Below, one piece after another: positions 50,865 to 60,392 of a stretch of DNA of 64,000 nt. The position numbers and the translations under genes are program-made. Positions within the stretch are counted from its first letter, which is position 1. Every line of letters starts with the position of its first letter. Source of the DNA: Filimonas effusa. Lineage in GTDB: Bacteria; Bacteroidota; Bacteroidia; Chitinophagales; Chitinophagaceae. The notes under the pieces were generated by a model. The model did no database searches, was not told the origin of the DNA, and worked only from the letters and a program-made list of their open reading frames with translations. Location: positions 356,184-420,183 of the forward strand of contig NZ_SDHZ01000003.1 in NCBI RefSeq assembly GCF_004118675.1. Reading direction: 5' to 3'.

Positions 50865-53800
50865 ATGGCAGGAAAACAGCAACAGACAGAAAAGTTTCTC
50901 CAGGTTTACAAGCAATTAAATGCCCAACAGCAGAAGGCTGTTGACACCATAGAAGGTCCGGTAATGGTGATTGCCGGGCCCGGAACGGGCAAGACCCAGA
51001 TCTTAAGCGCCCGTATAGGCAAGATATTGCTGGAGACCGACTCCCGTCCGGAGAACATACTTTGTCTTACTTATACCGATGCGGGCGTAGTAGCGATGCG
51101 ACGCCGGCTGCTGAACTTTATAGGTCCTGATGCCTACAAGGTGAACATTTATACTTTCCATGCTTTTTGCAATGATGTTATACAGGAAAACTTATCCTTG
51201 TTCGAGAAGAACATACTTGATCCGATCTCTGACCTGGAACGGATAGCGCTCTTCAAAGAACTTATCGATGCTTTCCCTAAAAATCATCCGTTAAAACGTT
51301 ACCGGGGGGATGTGTATTTCGAGATCAACAACCTGCAATCGCTATTCAGTACCATGAAGCGTGAAGGCTGGACGCCGGAATTCATCAACAGTAAAATAGA
51401 CCAGTACATAGAGCGCCTGCCGTTCCGTGATGAATACATTGCGAAGCGCGCTGTCAAGGACTTTAAAAAAGGGGATGTACGCACTGATAAGATCGAGGAG
51501 GAGAAAGAGAAGATGGAAAAGCTGCGTGCGGCCGTGAACGAGTTTGACCGGTTTCAGCAACTGATGCGGCAGCGGAACCGTTATGATTTTGATGACATGA
51601 TCAACTGGGTATTAAAAGCGTTTGAAGAAAACAAACCACTTTTAAACCGCTACCAGGAGCAATATCTTTATATTCTTGTTGATGAATACCAGGATACCAG
51701 CGGTACCCAGAACAAACTGGTGGAACTGCTCATCAACTACTGGGATGAACCCAACGTTTTTGTAGTGGGCGATGATGATCAGAGTATTTACCGTTTCCAG
51801 GGTGCCAATATTGAAAACATGGGCGGTTTCATGGAGCGTTACAGTGACCTGCTGGTGATTGTGCTTGAGAACAATTACCGTTCTACTCAACCCATTCTTG
51901 ATGTATCGACATCACTGATCAGCCGCAATAACGACAGGCTTATTAAAAAGAAGCCTTCACTAAATCTTACGAAGGATCTTATTGCTTCGAACGTTAAGAT
52001 AAAATCATTAATGCACCCGCCTGTTATCAAAGAATATGAAACACAGAAGCAGGAGATGATAGATATTACCCTGCAGGTAGAAGCGTTACTGGCGCAGGGT
52101 GTGTTGCCGGGGCGTATCAGTATTCTATATAAAGAGAACAAGTATGGTGAGGAGCTGGCGCATTATTTCAGGCTCAGGGGTATTCCTTTATATAGTAAAC
52201 GCAGCATCAACGTTCTTGATGATCCATTAGCGCAAAAGATATTACTGTTATTCCGTTATCTTTCTGCGGAGCATGATACGGCTTATGGCGGTGATGAGAT
52301 GTTGTTTGAGCTATTACATTTCGACTGGTTCAATATTCCTCCTGTAGAAATCGCGCGTTTAAGTATAGAGGTGGCGGGACGGCAGTTTTCGGACAACAAA
52401 ACATCTATCCGGCAATTACTGCTCGAGAAAAGCAATGAACCTCCCAGGGACTTGTTTTCGAAAGGACTTTTACCCCAGCTAAAGCAGGCAGGGGTTATTA
52501 TAGAAAAGCTGATTGCAGCGGTTCCCAACATGACTTTGCAAGGGTTGTTTGAGTTTATGATCCGTGAAGCGGGCATTCTTGCCAGCATTATGCAAAGCGA
52601 GGAGAAGATATTCCAGATGCAAATTCTGACGGCCTTATTTGATTTTGTAAAAGAAGAGACGCGCCGTAAGCCTACGCTAAGCATTCATGCTTTTATAGAT
52701 ATAATAGACCTTATGGAAAAGGAGAATATTTCTCTTCCGATGGTACAGGTCAGCGGCAGTGACAAAGGTGTAAACCTGCTAACTGCGCACGGGTCGAAGG
52801 GTCTTGAATTTGAGTATGTATTTGTTGCGGGCTGTAATGCTTCGTCGTGGGAGAAAAAGCGAAAGCCAGGTGGTGGTTATTCTTTTCCCGATACCATGTT
52901 TGATATAGCGGCCACCAGTACTGCTACAGATTTTGAGGAATTACGCCGTTTGTTCTATGTAGCGCTTACGAGGGCAGAACAACATCTTACGCTTTCGTAC
53001 TGCCGTTTCAAAAATGATGGTAAGGAGCTTGAGCCTTCCATGTTCATTGCAGAGCTCCAGGAGCAGGGCACTTTAAAAGCGGAACCGGTAGTAGTTGGTC
53101 CGGAAATACAGCTGCAGTTCCAGGCGCTGGTATTTGACAAGATACAGGCTCCTGAAATAGAAAAGATAGAGGAAGATTTTGTTTCGAATATGCTCGACAA
53201 GTTTGTAATGAATGTGACGGCATTGAACAACTATCTTAAATGTCCGCTTGAGTTCTACTTTAAGAATCTTGTGCGTATACCGTCTCCTAAAAATGAAGCG
53301 ACGGAGTTTGGTTCTGCCGTACACCATGCCTTACAGCGTTTATTCGAGAAAATGCAGCTCGATAACAATAAGCGGTTTGGTACTTTGGAAGACTTTATCG
53401 CCGATTTCAACTGGTATATGCATCGTCATCGCGAAAGCTTTACGCGTGAGCAGTTCAAGCGCCGCCTGGAGTATGGCGTAGATGTTCTTACCAATTATTA
53501 TAACAAATACATTCACCAGTGGAACACAGTAGTGGCAGTAGAGAGAAATATCCGCAATGTAGTAGTGAAGGAGGTGCCTTTAAAAGGTAAGCTTGACAAG
53601 CTGGAGTTTGAGGGAAAAGAAGTGAATGTGGTGGACTACAAAACGGGTGATCCTGACAAGGCAAGGGACAAGCTGCTGCCCCCGGGCGAAAAGAATCCTG
53701 TTGGCGGTGATTACTGGCGTCAGGCTGTGTTTTACAAGATACTTGTTGATGGATATGAACAACGTTCGTGGCAGGTAGTGAGCACTGAATTTGATTTTGT

Positions 53801-54017
53801 GGAACCTGATAAAAAGAAGGAATACCAGAAGCGGAAGGTTGTTATAAGGCCGGAAGATATTACTACCGTAACGCAACAGATCACCGATGTATGGCAAAAG
53901 ATACAGGCACGCGAGTTCTATACCGGCTGTGGGAAAGCGGACTGCCACTGGTGTAACTTCGTTAAAACCAATAACATGGCGATAGCGTTACATGAACAAA
54001 GCGAGGAAGAAGAATAG
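50865..54017 (+). CDS. UvrD/Rep-type DNA helicase fused to a Fe-S PD-(D/E)XK nuclease
   Basis: 1050 residues. Q motif LNAQQQKAVD; Walker A GPGTGKT (38-44); motif II VDEYQDTSGTQ; motif III VVGDDDQSIYRFQGA; motif IV ENNYRSTQPIL; motif V LLTAHGSKGLEFEYVFVAG; motif VI RRLFYVALTRAEQHL. The C-terminal 260 residues are a RecB-type nuclease: LKCPLEFYFKN, EFGSAVHHALQRL, VVDYKTGDP (D924, K926) and QAVFYKIL. C793 with C1022, C1027 and C1030 form the four-cysteine pattern of AddB/Cas4 iron-sulfur nucleases. It is thus a single-chain helicase-nuclease for double-strand-break or recombination work. Ends 83 bases before the next gene. Confidence 0.92.
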   Translation: MAGKQQQTEKFLQVYKQLNAQQQKAVDTIEGPVMVIAGPGTGKTQILSARIGKILLETDSRPENILCLTYTDAGVVAMRRRLLNFIGPDAYKVNIYTFHAFCNDVIQENLSLFEKNILDPISDLERIALFKELIDAFPKNHPLKRYRGDVYFEINNLQSLFSTMKREGWTPEFINSKIDQYIERLPFRDEYIAKRAVKDFKKGDVRTDKIEEEKEKMEKLRAAVNEFDRFQQLMRQRNRYDFDDMINWVLKAFEENKPLLNRYQEQYLYILVDEYQDTSGTQNKLVELLINYWDEPNVFVVGDDDQSIYRFQGANIENMGGFMERYSDLLVIVLENNYRSTQPILDVSTSLISRNNDRLIKKKPSLNLTKDLIASNVKIKSLMHPPVIKEYETQKQEMIDITLQVEALLAQGVLPGRISILYKENKYGEELAHYFRLRGIPLYSKRSINVLDDPLAQKILLLFRYLSAEHDTAYGGDEMLFELLHFDWFNIPPVEIARLSIEVAGRQFSDNKTSIRQLLLEKSNEPPRDLFSKGLLPQLKQAGVIIEKLIAAVPNMTLQGLFEFMIREAGILASIMQSEEKIFQMQILTALFDFVKEETRRKPTLSIHAFIDIIDLMEKENISLPMVQVSGSDKGVNLLTAHGSKGLEFEYVFVAGCNASSWEKKRKPGGGYSFPDTMFDIAATSTATDFEELRRLFYVALTRAEQHLTLSYCRFKNDGKELEPSMFIAELQEQGTLKAEPVVVGPEIQLQFQALVFDKIQAPEIEKIEEDFVSNMLDKFVMNVTALNNYLKCPLEFYFKNLVRIPSPKNEATEFGSAVHHALQRLFEKMQLDNNKRFGTLEDFIADFNWYMHRHRESFTREQFKRRLEYGVDVLTNYYNKYIHQWNTVVAVERNIRNVVVKEVPLKGKLDKLEFEGKEVNVVDYKTGDPDKARDKLLPPGEKNPVGGDYWRQAVFYKILVDGYEQRSWQVVSTEFDFVEPDKKKEYQKRKVVIRPEDITTVTQQITDVWQKIQAREFYTGCGKADCHWCNFVKTNNMAIALHEQSEEEE

Positions 54018-54100
54018 CAAAACGTTAATTTGCCTTTCGAGTTCCGGCGTGCTGCTGCCGGATGAAAGAAGTAAGTTAAGTTTGCAGCCTATTTAATCAT

Positions 54101-55618
54101 ATGCGGAAGAGATCTTATATTTTTTATTTTCTTATGCTGGCTGTACTGGGCTCCTATGTTTCCAGCGTTTCGTCGTGTGCGAATATCATTCCTCCCGGGG
54201 GAGGTCCTAAAGACTCGCTGGCGCCGGTATTGTTAAGTGCGGTGCCCAAGGACTCTACCCGCCATTTCAGCGGCAACCGCATTGTTCTTCATTTCGATGA
54301 GTATGTTACCCTGGATAATACACAGGAAAACGTGATTGTTTCACCCAATGCCAAGAACATTCCCCAGATAGAAGGCAAACTGCGTACGGTGACGATACGT
54401 TTGAAAGATAGTCTTGAAGCGAATACTACCTATTCCATCAATTTTGGGAAGTCGATCAAAGATGTTAATGAGGGCAATATAGCCAAGGAGTTCACTTATG
54501 TGTTTTCTACGGGCAGCACTATTGACAGCTGTTACCTGGAAGGAACGGTTCAACTGGCCCAGACGGGTAAAATAGACAGCACTCTTATAGTTGTGCTGCA
54601 TAATAATCTGAACGATACTGCCGTGAGCCGGTCAAGACCGCGATACTATGCCAAGCTTGACGGGCATGGGCATTTCCGCTTTAACAATCTGCCCCCGGCG
54701 AAGTTTGCGGTATATGCCATTCCCAACGATTATAATAAAAGGTATGATGACAGTACCAAGTTGTTTGCGTTTCTCGATTCCTCTGTTACTGTGAATGTGA
54801 ATACTCCCGCTATCAAACTTTACGCTTTCCAGGAGTATTTAGAAAAGCCAAAGGCAACACGTTCACAGCAGTCTTCAGGCAATAACAAGAAAAAGAACAA
54901 GGATAAGGAGAAAGAAGAAGATAAGCGCCTGAAGATCACCGGCACCAGTTTATCGGCCGGAGAGCAGGATATACTTACACCACTTTTCCTGGGCTTTAAC
55001 CGTCCCCTGAAAAGTTTTGACAGCAGCAAAATGGTGCTTGCAGATACCAATTATAAACCCTTGCCGGTACAGCCTCATTTTACGTGGACTGATACGACCG
55101 CTACCAAGATAACGCTTACCTATCCGTGGAAGGCTGAAACGGAGTTAAGGCTAATGATTGACAAAGAGGCGGCCACCGACAGCGGCGGTACCAATATTCA
55201 TAAGTCGGACACCATTGATTTCAAGGTTAAGAAAGAGTCGGCATACGGTAGTATCAAGTTTCATTTTAACGGAATTGATCTTGAGCGTCATCCTGTATTA
55301 CAGATTTTACAGAGCGACAAAGTCGTTGATTCCATTGCCATCAGGGACAAAAGCTGGTCGCGTCGTTTATATGCACCGGGGGATTATGAATTACGGATCC
55401 TGTATGATAAGAACCAGGATGGCAAGTGGACTCCGGGGCGTTTCTGGGAAAGTGCGGAAAAGGAGCAGCCTGAGCTGGTGTATCCTGCGAAACCGGGCAA
55501 AGTTACTGTTCGCGGGAACTGGGATAATGAGTGGGATATAACGCAAGGAGACCCGTTTGAAGTTCCGGAGCAAAAAAAACCTACGGGACGGCCGGGGCAA
55601 AGGCCTCCTGGCAAGTAG
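54101..55618 (+). CDS. Lipoprotein with SbsA-type Ig-like (Big_5) domain
   Basis: 505 residues, ATG at 54101. Lipoprotein signal ends in SSVSSC; CANIIPPGGGPKDSLAPVLLSAVPKDST is the standard opening of this Bacteroidota family. Residues about 35-135 form the Big_5 domain (RIVLHFDEYVTLDN ... TTYSINFGKSIKDVNEGN), and a second beta region covers 150-240. A Lys/Glu-rich linker (NKKKNKDKEKEEDKRLK, about 263-280) precedes a C-terminal half that ends in GDPFEVPEQKKPTGRPGQ. The family sits on the cell envelope and has no assigned role. Upstream of recR in the same direction. Confidence 0.85.
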   Translation: MRKRSYIFYFLMLAVLGSYVSSVSSCANIIPPGGGPKDSLAPVLLSAVPKDSTRHFSGNRIVLHFDEYVTLDNTQENVIVSPNAKNIPQIEGKLRTVTIRLKDSLEANTTYSINFGKSIKDVNEGNIAKEFTYVFSTGSTIDSCYLEGTVQLAQTGKIDSTLIVVLHNNLNDTAVSRSRPRYYAKLDGHGHFRFNNLPPAKFAVYAIPNDYNKRYDDSTKLFAFLDSSVTVNVNTPAIKLYAFQEYLEKPKATRSQQSSGNNKKKNKDKEKEEDKRLKITGTSLSAGEQDILTPLFLGFNRPLKSFDSSKMVLADTNYKPLPVQPHFTWTDTTATKITLTYPWKAETELRLMIDKEAATDSGGTNIHKSDTIDFKVKKESAYGSIKFHFNGIDLERHPVLQILQSDKVVDSIAIRDKSWSRRLYAPGDYELRILYDKNQDGKWTPGRFWESAEKEQPELVYPAKPGKVTVRGNWDNEWDITQGDPFEVPEQKKPTGRPGQRPPGK

Positions 55619-55637
55619 GAATAACCCTTTTGCAGCT

Positions 55638-55645
55638 TAATTTTG
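55638..55645 (+). promoter_or_regulatory. -7 promoter element directly before recR
   Basis: TAATTTTG matches TAnnTTTG exactly and ends four bases before the recR ATG at 55650. The gene would thus give a leaderless mRNA if this promoter is used. Confidence 0.5.
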
Positions 55646-55649
55646 CAGT

Positions 55650-56261
55650 ATGCAGTTACCATCTTCGTTGTTAGAAAATGCGGTGAATGAGTTTTCGAAG
55701 TTGCCCGGCATTGGCAAAAAAACGGCTTTACGGCTGGTTTTGCACCTGTTAAAGCAGGAGCCCGGTGAAGTGCAGCAGTTTGGGGAGGCGATCACGCGTA
55801 TGCGGCAGGAAATCAATTTTTGCCGGCGCTGTTTCAATGTGAGCGACGGGGAGACCTGTTCGATCTGCTCCAATGCTTTGCGTAACCAGCGTCTTATCTG
55901 TGTTGTAGAAAACCTCAGGGATGTGATAGCCATTGAAAGTACCCAGCAGTTCAGCGGTACTTTTCATGTACTTGGCGGCATCATTTCCCCGCTGGATGGC
56001 ATTGGTCCCGACCAGCTGAACATAGAATCGCTTGTGCACCGTGTGGCCCAGGAAGGCACGGAAGAGCTTGTTTTTGCTCTTAACCCGAATATCCAAGGGG
56101 ATACAACGATTTATTATATTCAAAAGAAAATCAAGCACTTACCTTGTAAAGTGACTACGATAGCGCGGGGCATTGCCTTTGGCGGAGAGTTGGAATATGC
56201 AGACGAGTTAACGCTTGGGCGCAGTTTAACCAACCGTATGCCTATTGACAATTATATTTAG
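55650..56261 (+). CDS. recR: Recombination mediator protein RecR
   Basis: 203 residues, the normal length. N-terminal HhH segment FSKLPGIGKKTALRLVLHLL; a Cys4 zinc finger CRRCFNVSDGETCSIC; Toprim block ICVVENLRDVIAIESTQQFSGTFHVLGG with GIGPDQLNIESL; C-terminal RGIAFGGELEYADELTLGRSLTNR. With RecO and RecF it helps load RecA on gapped DNA. The final 15 bases belong to a 26-bp unit that is repeated directly after the stop codon. Confidence 0.97.
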   Translation: MQLPSSLLENAVNEFSKLPGIGKKTALRLVLHLLKQEPGEVQQFGEAITRMRQEINFCRRCFNVSDGETCSICSNALRNQRLICVVENLRDVIAIESTQQFSGTFHVLGGIISPLDGIGPDQLNIESLVHRVAQEGTEELVFALNPNIQGDTTIYYIQKKIKHLPCKVTTIARGIAFGGELEYADELTLGRSLTNRMPIDNYI

Positions 56262-56298
56262 CAGGTATTGCCGACAATTATATTTAACAGGCATTGAT
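56247..56298. repeat. Direct tandem repeat of 26 bp across the recR stop codon
   Basis: Unit 1 (56247-56272) encodes the last codons DNYI-stop of recR. Unit 2 (56273-56298) repeats it with four base changes. A local duplication of the 3' end of recR. Confidence 0.75.
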
Positions 56299-56565
56299 TT
56301 AACGGCTTTTTGCCGGAGGTTTGCTATAACTAAACTGGCTTTTTACGAAGTAATATAGCTATTCTGTTATCAATCATCTATTCCTTATCTTTGCATCTGC
56401 AATAGCGGATTTTGGTTTATTGTTCGGCTATTGCAGGCGGCGGGGTGATCCGGCGTCAGGGACAGAACTAATAAACGCCAAGAAGCCACATTGCCGGTTT
56501 TCCCAACGTTTTACCAACATCTGCCCCACTATTTCCAATAAGCCGGTTTTATAAGTATCTCAGGA
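56262..56565 (+). promoter_or_regulatory. metH promoter and structured 5' leader
   Basis: No gene lies here. A -7 element TATCTTTG is at 56386-56393, so the metH leader would be about 168 nt. It begins with a perfect 9-bp stem: TGCAATAGC (56398-56406) with GCTATTGCA (56427-56435). Next come GGCGT (56452-56456) with ACGCC (56475-56479), and alternative CCGGC/GCCGG pairings (56450-56454 with 56493-56497 or 56542-56546). Two short pieces, GGTGATCC (56444-56451) and AAGCCACATTGCCGG (56483-56497), loosely recall parts of cobalamin riboswitches, but the full core is not there. I cannot assign a known riboswitch. Confidence 0.45.
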
Positions 56566-57594
56566 ATGAAGACTATAAGGGAATGTTTACAGGAGCGTAT
56601 ACTCGTTATTGATGGCGCTATGGGTACCATGATCCAGCGGTATAAGCTGCAGGAAGAAGACTATCGTGGCGAAAGATTTGCGAACTGGCATTGCGATGTA
56701 AAGGGAAACAATGACCTGTTAAGTATCACTCAGCCGCAGATCATTGAAGAAATTCATAAACAATACCTGGAGGCCGGCGCTGACATTATTGAAACCAATA
56801 CTTTCAGCAGTACCGTTATTGCACAAGCCGACTATGATATGCAGGAAGTTGCCTATGAAATGAACGTAGCATCTGCCAGGGTTGCCCGTAAGGCTGCCGA
56901 TGCCTATACGGCAAAGAATCCTGATAAGCCCCGTTTTGTTGCGGGCGCCATAGGCCCAATGAATAAAACACTTTCATTATCTCCTGATGTAAACAATCCA
57001 GGTTATCGTTCTGTTACGTTCGATGAAGTAGCTACTGCTTATTACGACCAGATAAAAGGGCTTGTTGAGGGTGGTGTAGATGTACTGTTGATTGAAACGA
57101 TCTTCGACACGCTTAATGCAAAGGCGGCTATCTATGCTGCCAAGAAGTTCTTCAGGGACACTACCGGCAAAGATGAAAGCGCGGATACATTACCCATCAT
57201 GATCAGCGGCACTATTACAGATGCCAGCGGCAGGACATTAAGCGGGCAGACACTGGAAGCTTTCTGTATTTCGGTAAATCATGCCAAGCCGTTAAGCATA
57301 GGATTAAACTGTGCGTTAGGCGCTTCCGAGATGCGCAGCCATATAGAAGAGCTCAGCCGTATTGCACCATGTTATACTTCGGCCTATCCCAATGCGGGTT
57401 TACCAAATGCGATGGGTGAATATGACGAAGCGCCTCATGAAACTGCCCATTTCATAGAAGACTGGGCTGAGCAAGGTTATGTAAATATTGTAGGTGGCTG
57501 CTGCGGCACCACTCCAGATCATATTAAACATATTGCAGACCAGGTTAAAAAGTTCCAGCCAAGGGCTATACCGGAACTTGAAACGGCTCTTTAA
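56566..57594 (+). CDS. metH: Methionine synthase, homocysteine-binding half (split MetH, N-terminal part)
   Basis: 342 residues. Homocysteine S-methyltransferase domain: [51 protein letters not shown], and zinc ligands in IGLNCALGA and [11 protein letters not shown]. This equals residues 1-350 of E. coli MetH. In many Bacteroidota the enzyme is encoded as two genes, and here a proper stop, a 72-bp gap and a new ATG separate them, so this looks like a genuine split rather than a frameshift. The product must partner with the downstream protein. Confidence 0.95.
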   Translation: MKTIRECLQERILVIDGAMGTMIQRYKLQEEDYRGERFANWHCDVKGNNDLLSITQPQIIEEIHKQYLEAGADIIETNTFSSTVIAQADYDMQEVAYEMNVASARVARKAADAYTAKNPDKPRFVAGAIGPMNKTLSLSPDVNNPGYRSVTFDEVATAYYDQIKGLVEGGVDVLLIETIFDTLNAKAAIYAAKKFFRDTTGKDESADTLPIMISGTITDASGRTLSGQTLEAFCISVNHAKPLSIGLNCALGASEMRSHIEELSRIAPCYTSAYPNAGLPNAMGEYDEAPHETAHFIEDWAEQGYVNIVGGCCGTTPDHIKHIADQVKKFQPRAIPELETAL

Positions 57595-57666
57595 ACGATT
57601 TGTAACCAACTGCATTATTGCGGGGGCCATTCGTGTTTCCCGCACCTAGTTAAAGTAAAACAGAAA

Positions 57667-60390
57667 ATGAGCAATACGAGTACCATAAAACCTTTCCTGC
57701 GTTTAAGTGGTTTAGAACCTTTGATAGTACGCCCCGAGACGAATTTTGTAAACGTGGGGGAACGAACCAATGTTACGGGCTCCAAGAAATTTGCAAGGCT
57801 CATCAAGGAGAATAAGTATGAAGAGGCATTAAGTGTTGCGCGTCAACAGGTGGAGAATGGCGCACAGGTGATTGATGTGAACATGGATGATGCGCTTCTC
57901 GATGGAGTGCAGGCTATGACCACTTTCCTCAACCTGTTACAGAGTGAGCCTGATATTGCGAAGATACCTGTGATGATCGACTCTTCGAAGTTTGCGATCA
58001 TAGAGGCCGGATTAAAGTGTGTGCAGGGGAAGTGTATCGTCAACTCCATCTCCATGAAAGAGGGTGAGGACAAGTTCATCGAGCAGGCTTATATCTGCAA
58101 GAGCTATGGTGCGGCTGTGATTGTAATGGCTTTTGATGAGAAGGGGCAGGCCGATACCATGGAGCGTAAGGTAGAGATATCTGAGCGTGCCTATAAGATA
58201 CTTACGGAGCAGGTAGGTTTTGCTCCTGAAGATATTATTTTCGACATCAACATATTTGCGGTAGCTACGGGTTTGGAAGAGCATAATAACTACGGTGTAG
58301 ATTTTATTGAAGCCACCCGGATTATCAAAAAGAAGTTTCCGTTGGTGAAGATCAGCGGCGGTGTCAGTAACCTTTCGTTTTCTTTCCGTGGTAACGAGCA
58401 TGTACGTGAGGCCATGCACGCTGTATTTCTTTATCATGCTATTGCTGCGGGTATGGAGATGGGCATTGTCAATGCCGGTCAGCTGCAGGTATATTCTGAA
58501 ATAGAACCTCAGTTACGTGATCTCTGTGAAGATGTAATTCTGAACCGTAACAATGCCAATAACGAGGCTACGGACAAGCTGATCGCTTTTGCTGAAACAG
58601 TGAAGGCGGGCGCCAAGGAAGTCAAGAAAGATGATGCGTGGCGTCATACGCCTGTAGCGGAGCGCCTGAAACATGCGCTGGTAAACGGCATCACTGATTA
58701 TATAGATGCAGATACAGAAGAAATAAGGCAATTATATCCGCGTCCGCTGGACGTGATAGAGGGGCCTTTAATGGATGGGATGAATGTAGTGGGCGATTTA
58801 TTTGGCGCGGGTAAAATGTTCCTGCCACAGGTAGTGAAAAGTGCGCGTGTGATGAAACGCAGTGTAGCTGTGTTAACGCCCTATATAGAAGAAGAAAAGC
58901 GTAATAATCCTGCGGCCCAGCAGGGAGGTGCGGCCAAGATCCTTATTGCCACGGTAAAGGGTGATGTGCATGATATTGGTAAAAACATTGTGGGTGTTGT
59001 ATTAGGCTGTAACGGCTATGATGTGATTGACCTGGGAGTAATGGTTCCTGCCGATAAGATACTTGATACTGCACAAAAGGAAAATGTAGCTATCATTGGT
59101 CTTAGTGGTTTGATCACCCCTTCTCTCGATGAGATGGTGCATGTAGCCAAGGAGATGAAACGCCGTAATATGACGCAGCCATTAATGATAGGCGGCGCCA
59201 CCACATCACGCACGCATACTGCAGTTAAAATACAACCTGAATATGACCAGGGGGTGATACATGTACTGGATGCCTCGCGCAGTGTTACGGTAGCGGGCTC
59301 CCTGCTCAACAAGGATCAGAAAGGAGATTTTCTTAATGGGATCTCTAAAGAGTATATTAAGCTGAGAGATGATTTCGGGAAAAAGAAATCTGTTAAACAA
59401 TACCTCTCTTATGCTGAAGCCAAAAGCAATCCTGCCAAAATTGACTGGGATAATTATACAGCTGCAGCACCCAGCTTTACCGGTTGCCAGACGTTTCATA
59501 ACTATGATCTTGCAGCGATCAGGGATTATATAGACTGGGCTCCTTTCTTTATATCGTGGGAGCTGGGCGGGCGTTTCCCCGACCTGTTAACAGACAAGGT
59601 AATAGGCGTTGAAGCAACCCGTTTATATAACGATGCGAATGCGCTCCTGGATAAGATCATAGAAGAGAAGTGGCTTACAGCACATGCTGTGATTGGTTTC
59701 TGGCCTGCTACGAGAGTAGCGGCAGACAGCGTTACAGTGAAGGCCGTTACTTCTTCTACAGGTTCGACAGATGGAGAAGCGATAAGACTAGAGTTTCTCA
59801 GGCAGCAGGTTAAGAAGGCGGCCGATCAGCCCAACCTTTCATTAGCAGATTTTATAAAGCCTGCATCTGTTCCCGGTGAGTATAATGACTACCTGGGCGC
59901 TTTTGCCGTTACTATAAAAGGTATAGAGCCTCATATCGAAAGATTTGAAAAGGCTTTTGATGATTATAACAAGATCATGCTCCAGGCGCTCTCTGACCGT
60001 ATAGCAGAGGGGTTCACCGAGTTACTTCACAAGAAAGTTCGTACGGAGTACTGGGGTTATATAAAAGAAGAGCAGCTGACAAATGAAGAGTTGATCAAAG
60101 AAAAGTATATGGGTATACGTCCGGCGCCGGGTTATCCTGCGTGCCCGGATCATACTGAAAAGTACAAATTATTCAGCCTGCTGGATGTAGAGAAAGAGAT
60201 AGGTATCACGTTAACGGAATCGCTGGCGATGTATCCTGCTTCTTCTATCTGTGGCTGGTATTTCAGTCATCCTCAAAGCCAGTATTTTGGGGTAAATAAG
60301 ATCACTGAAGATCAGCTGGAAGATTATATTGCCCGTAAAGGGCTTTCTGAGGACGAGATGAGAAGGTGGCTGGCGCCGGTGTTGGAATAG
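57667..60390 (+). CDS. metH: Methionine synthase, folate/cobalamin/activation half (split MetH, C-terminal part)
   Basis: 907 residues. Pterin-binding domain ([42 protein letters not shown]); cap and cobalamin-binding domain with [27 protein letters not shown] (the histidine of D-x-H-x2-G binds cobalt) and [16 protein letters not shown]-terminal activation domain with [16 protein letters not shown]-like [11 protein letters not shown] and SAM-binding [15 protein letters not shown]. It transfers a methyl group from methyltetrahydrofolate to homocysteine through cobalamin. A cobalamin supply is required, so B12 uptake or synthesis genes should lie elsewhere. Confidence 0.96.
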   Translation: MSNTSTIKPFLRLSGLEPLIVRPETNFVNVGERTNVTGSKKFARLIKENKYEEALSVARQQVENGAQVIDVNMDDALLDGVQAMTTFLNLLQSEPDIAKIPVMIDSSKFAIIEAGLKCVQGKCIVNSISMKEGEDKFIEQAYICKSYGAAVIVMAFDEKGQADTMERKVEISERAYKILTEQVGFAPEDIIFDINIFAVATGLEEHNNYGVDFIEATRIIKKKFPLVKISGGVSNLSFSFRGNEHVREAMHAVFLYHAIAAGMEMGIVNAGQLQVYSEIEPQLRDLCEDVILNRNNANNEATDKLIAFAETVKAGAKEVKKDDAWRHTPVAERLKHALVNGITDYIDADTEEIRQLYPRPLDVIEGPLMDGMNVVGDLFGAGKMFLPQVVKSARVMKRSVAVLTPYIEEEKRNNPAAQQGGAAKILIATVKGDVHDIGKNIVGVVLGCNGYDVIDLGVMVPADKILDTAQKENVAIIGLSGLITPSLDEMVHVAKEMKRRNMTQPLMIGGATTSRTHTAVKIQPEYDQGVIHVLDASRSVTVAGSLLNKDQKGDFLNGISKEYIKLRDDFGKKKSVKQYLSYAEAKSNPAKIDWDNYTAAAPSFTGCQTFHNYDLAAIRDYIDWAPFFISWELGGRFPDLLTDKVIGVEATRLYNDANALLDKIIEEKWLTAHAVIGFWPATRVAADSVTVKAVTSSTGSTDGEAIRLEFLRQQVKKAADQPNLSLADFIKPASVPGEYNDYLGAFAVTIKGIEPHIERFEKAFDDYNKIMLQALSDRIAEGFTELLHKKVRTEYWGYIKEEQLTNEELIKEKYMGIRPAPGYPACPDHTEKYKLFSLLDVEKEIGITLTESLAMYPASSICGWYFSHPQSQYFGVNKITEDQLEDYIARKGLSEDEMRRWLAPVLE

Positions 60391-60392
60391 CG

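Noticed and set aside
57595..57666. Possible frameshift splitting metH
   Set aside because: A clean stop, a 72-bp gap and a new ATG at a domain boundary, plus the known split form in Bacteroidota, favour two real genes.
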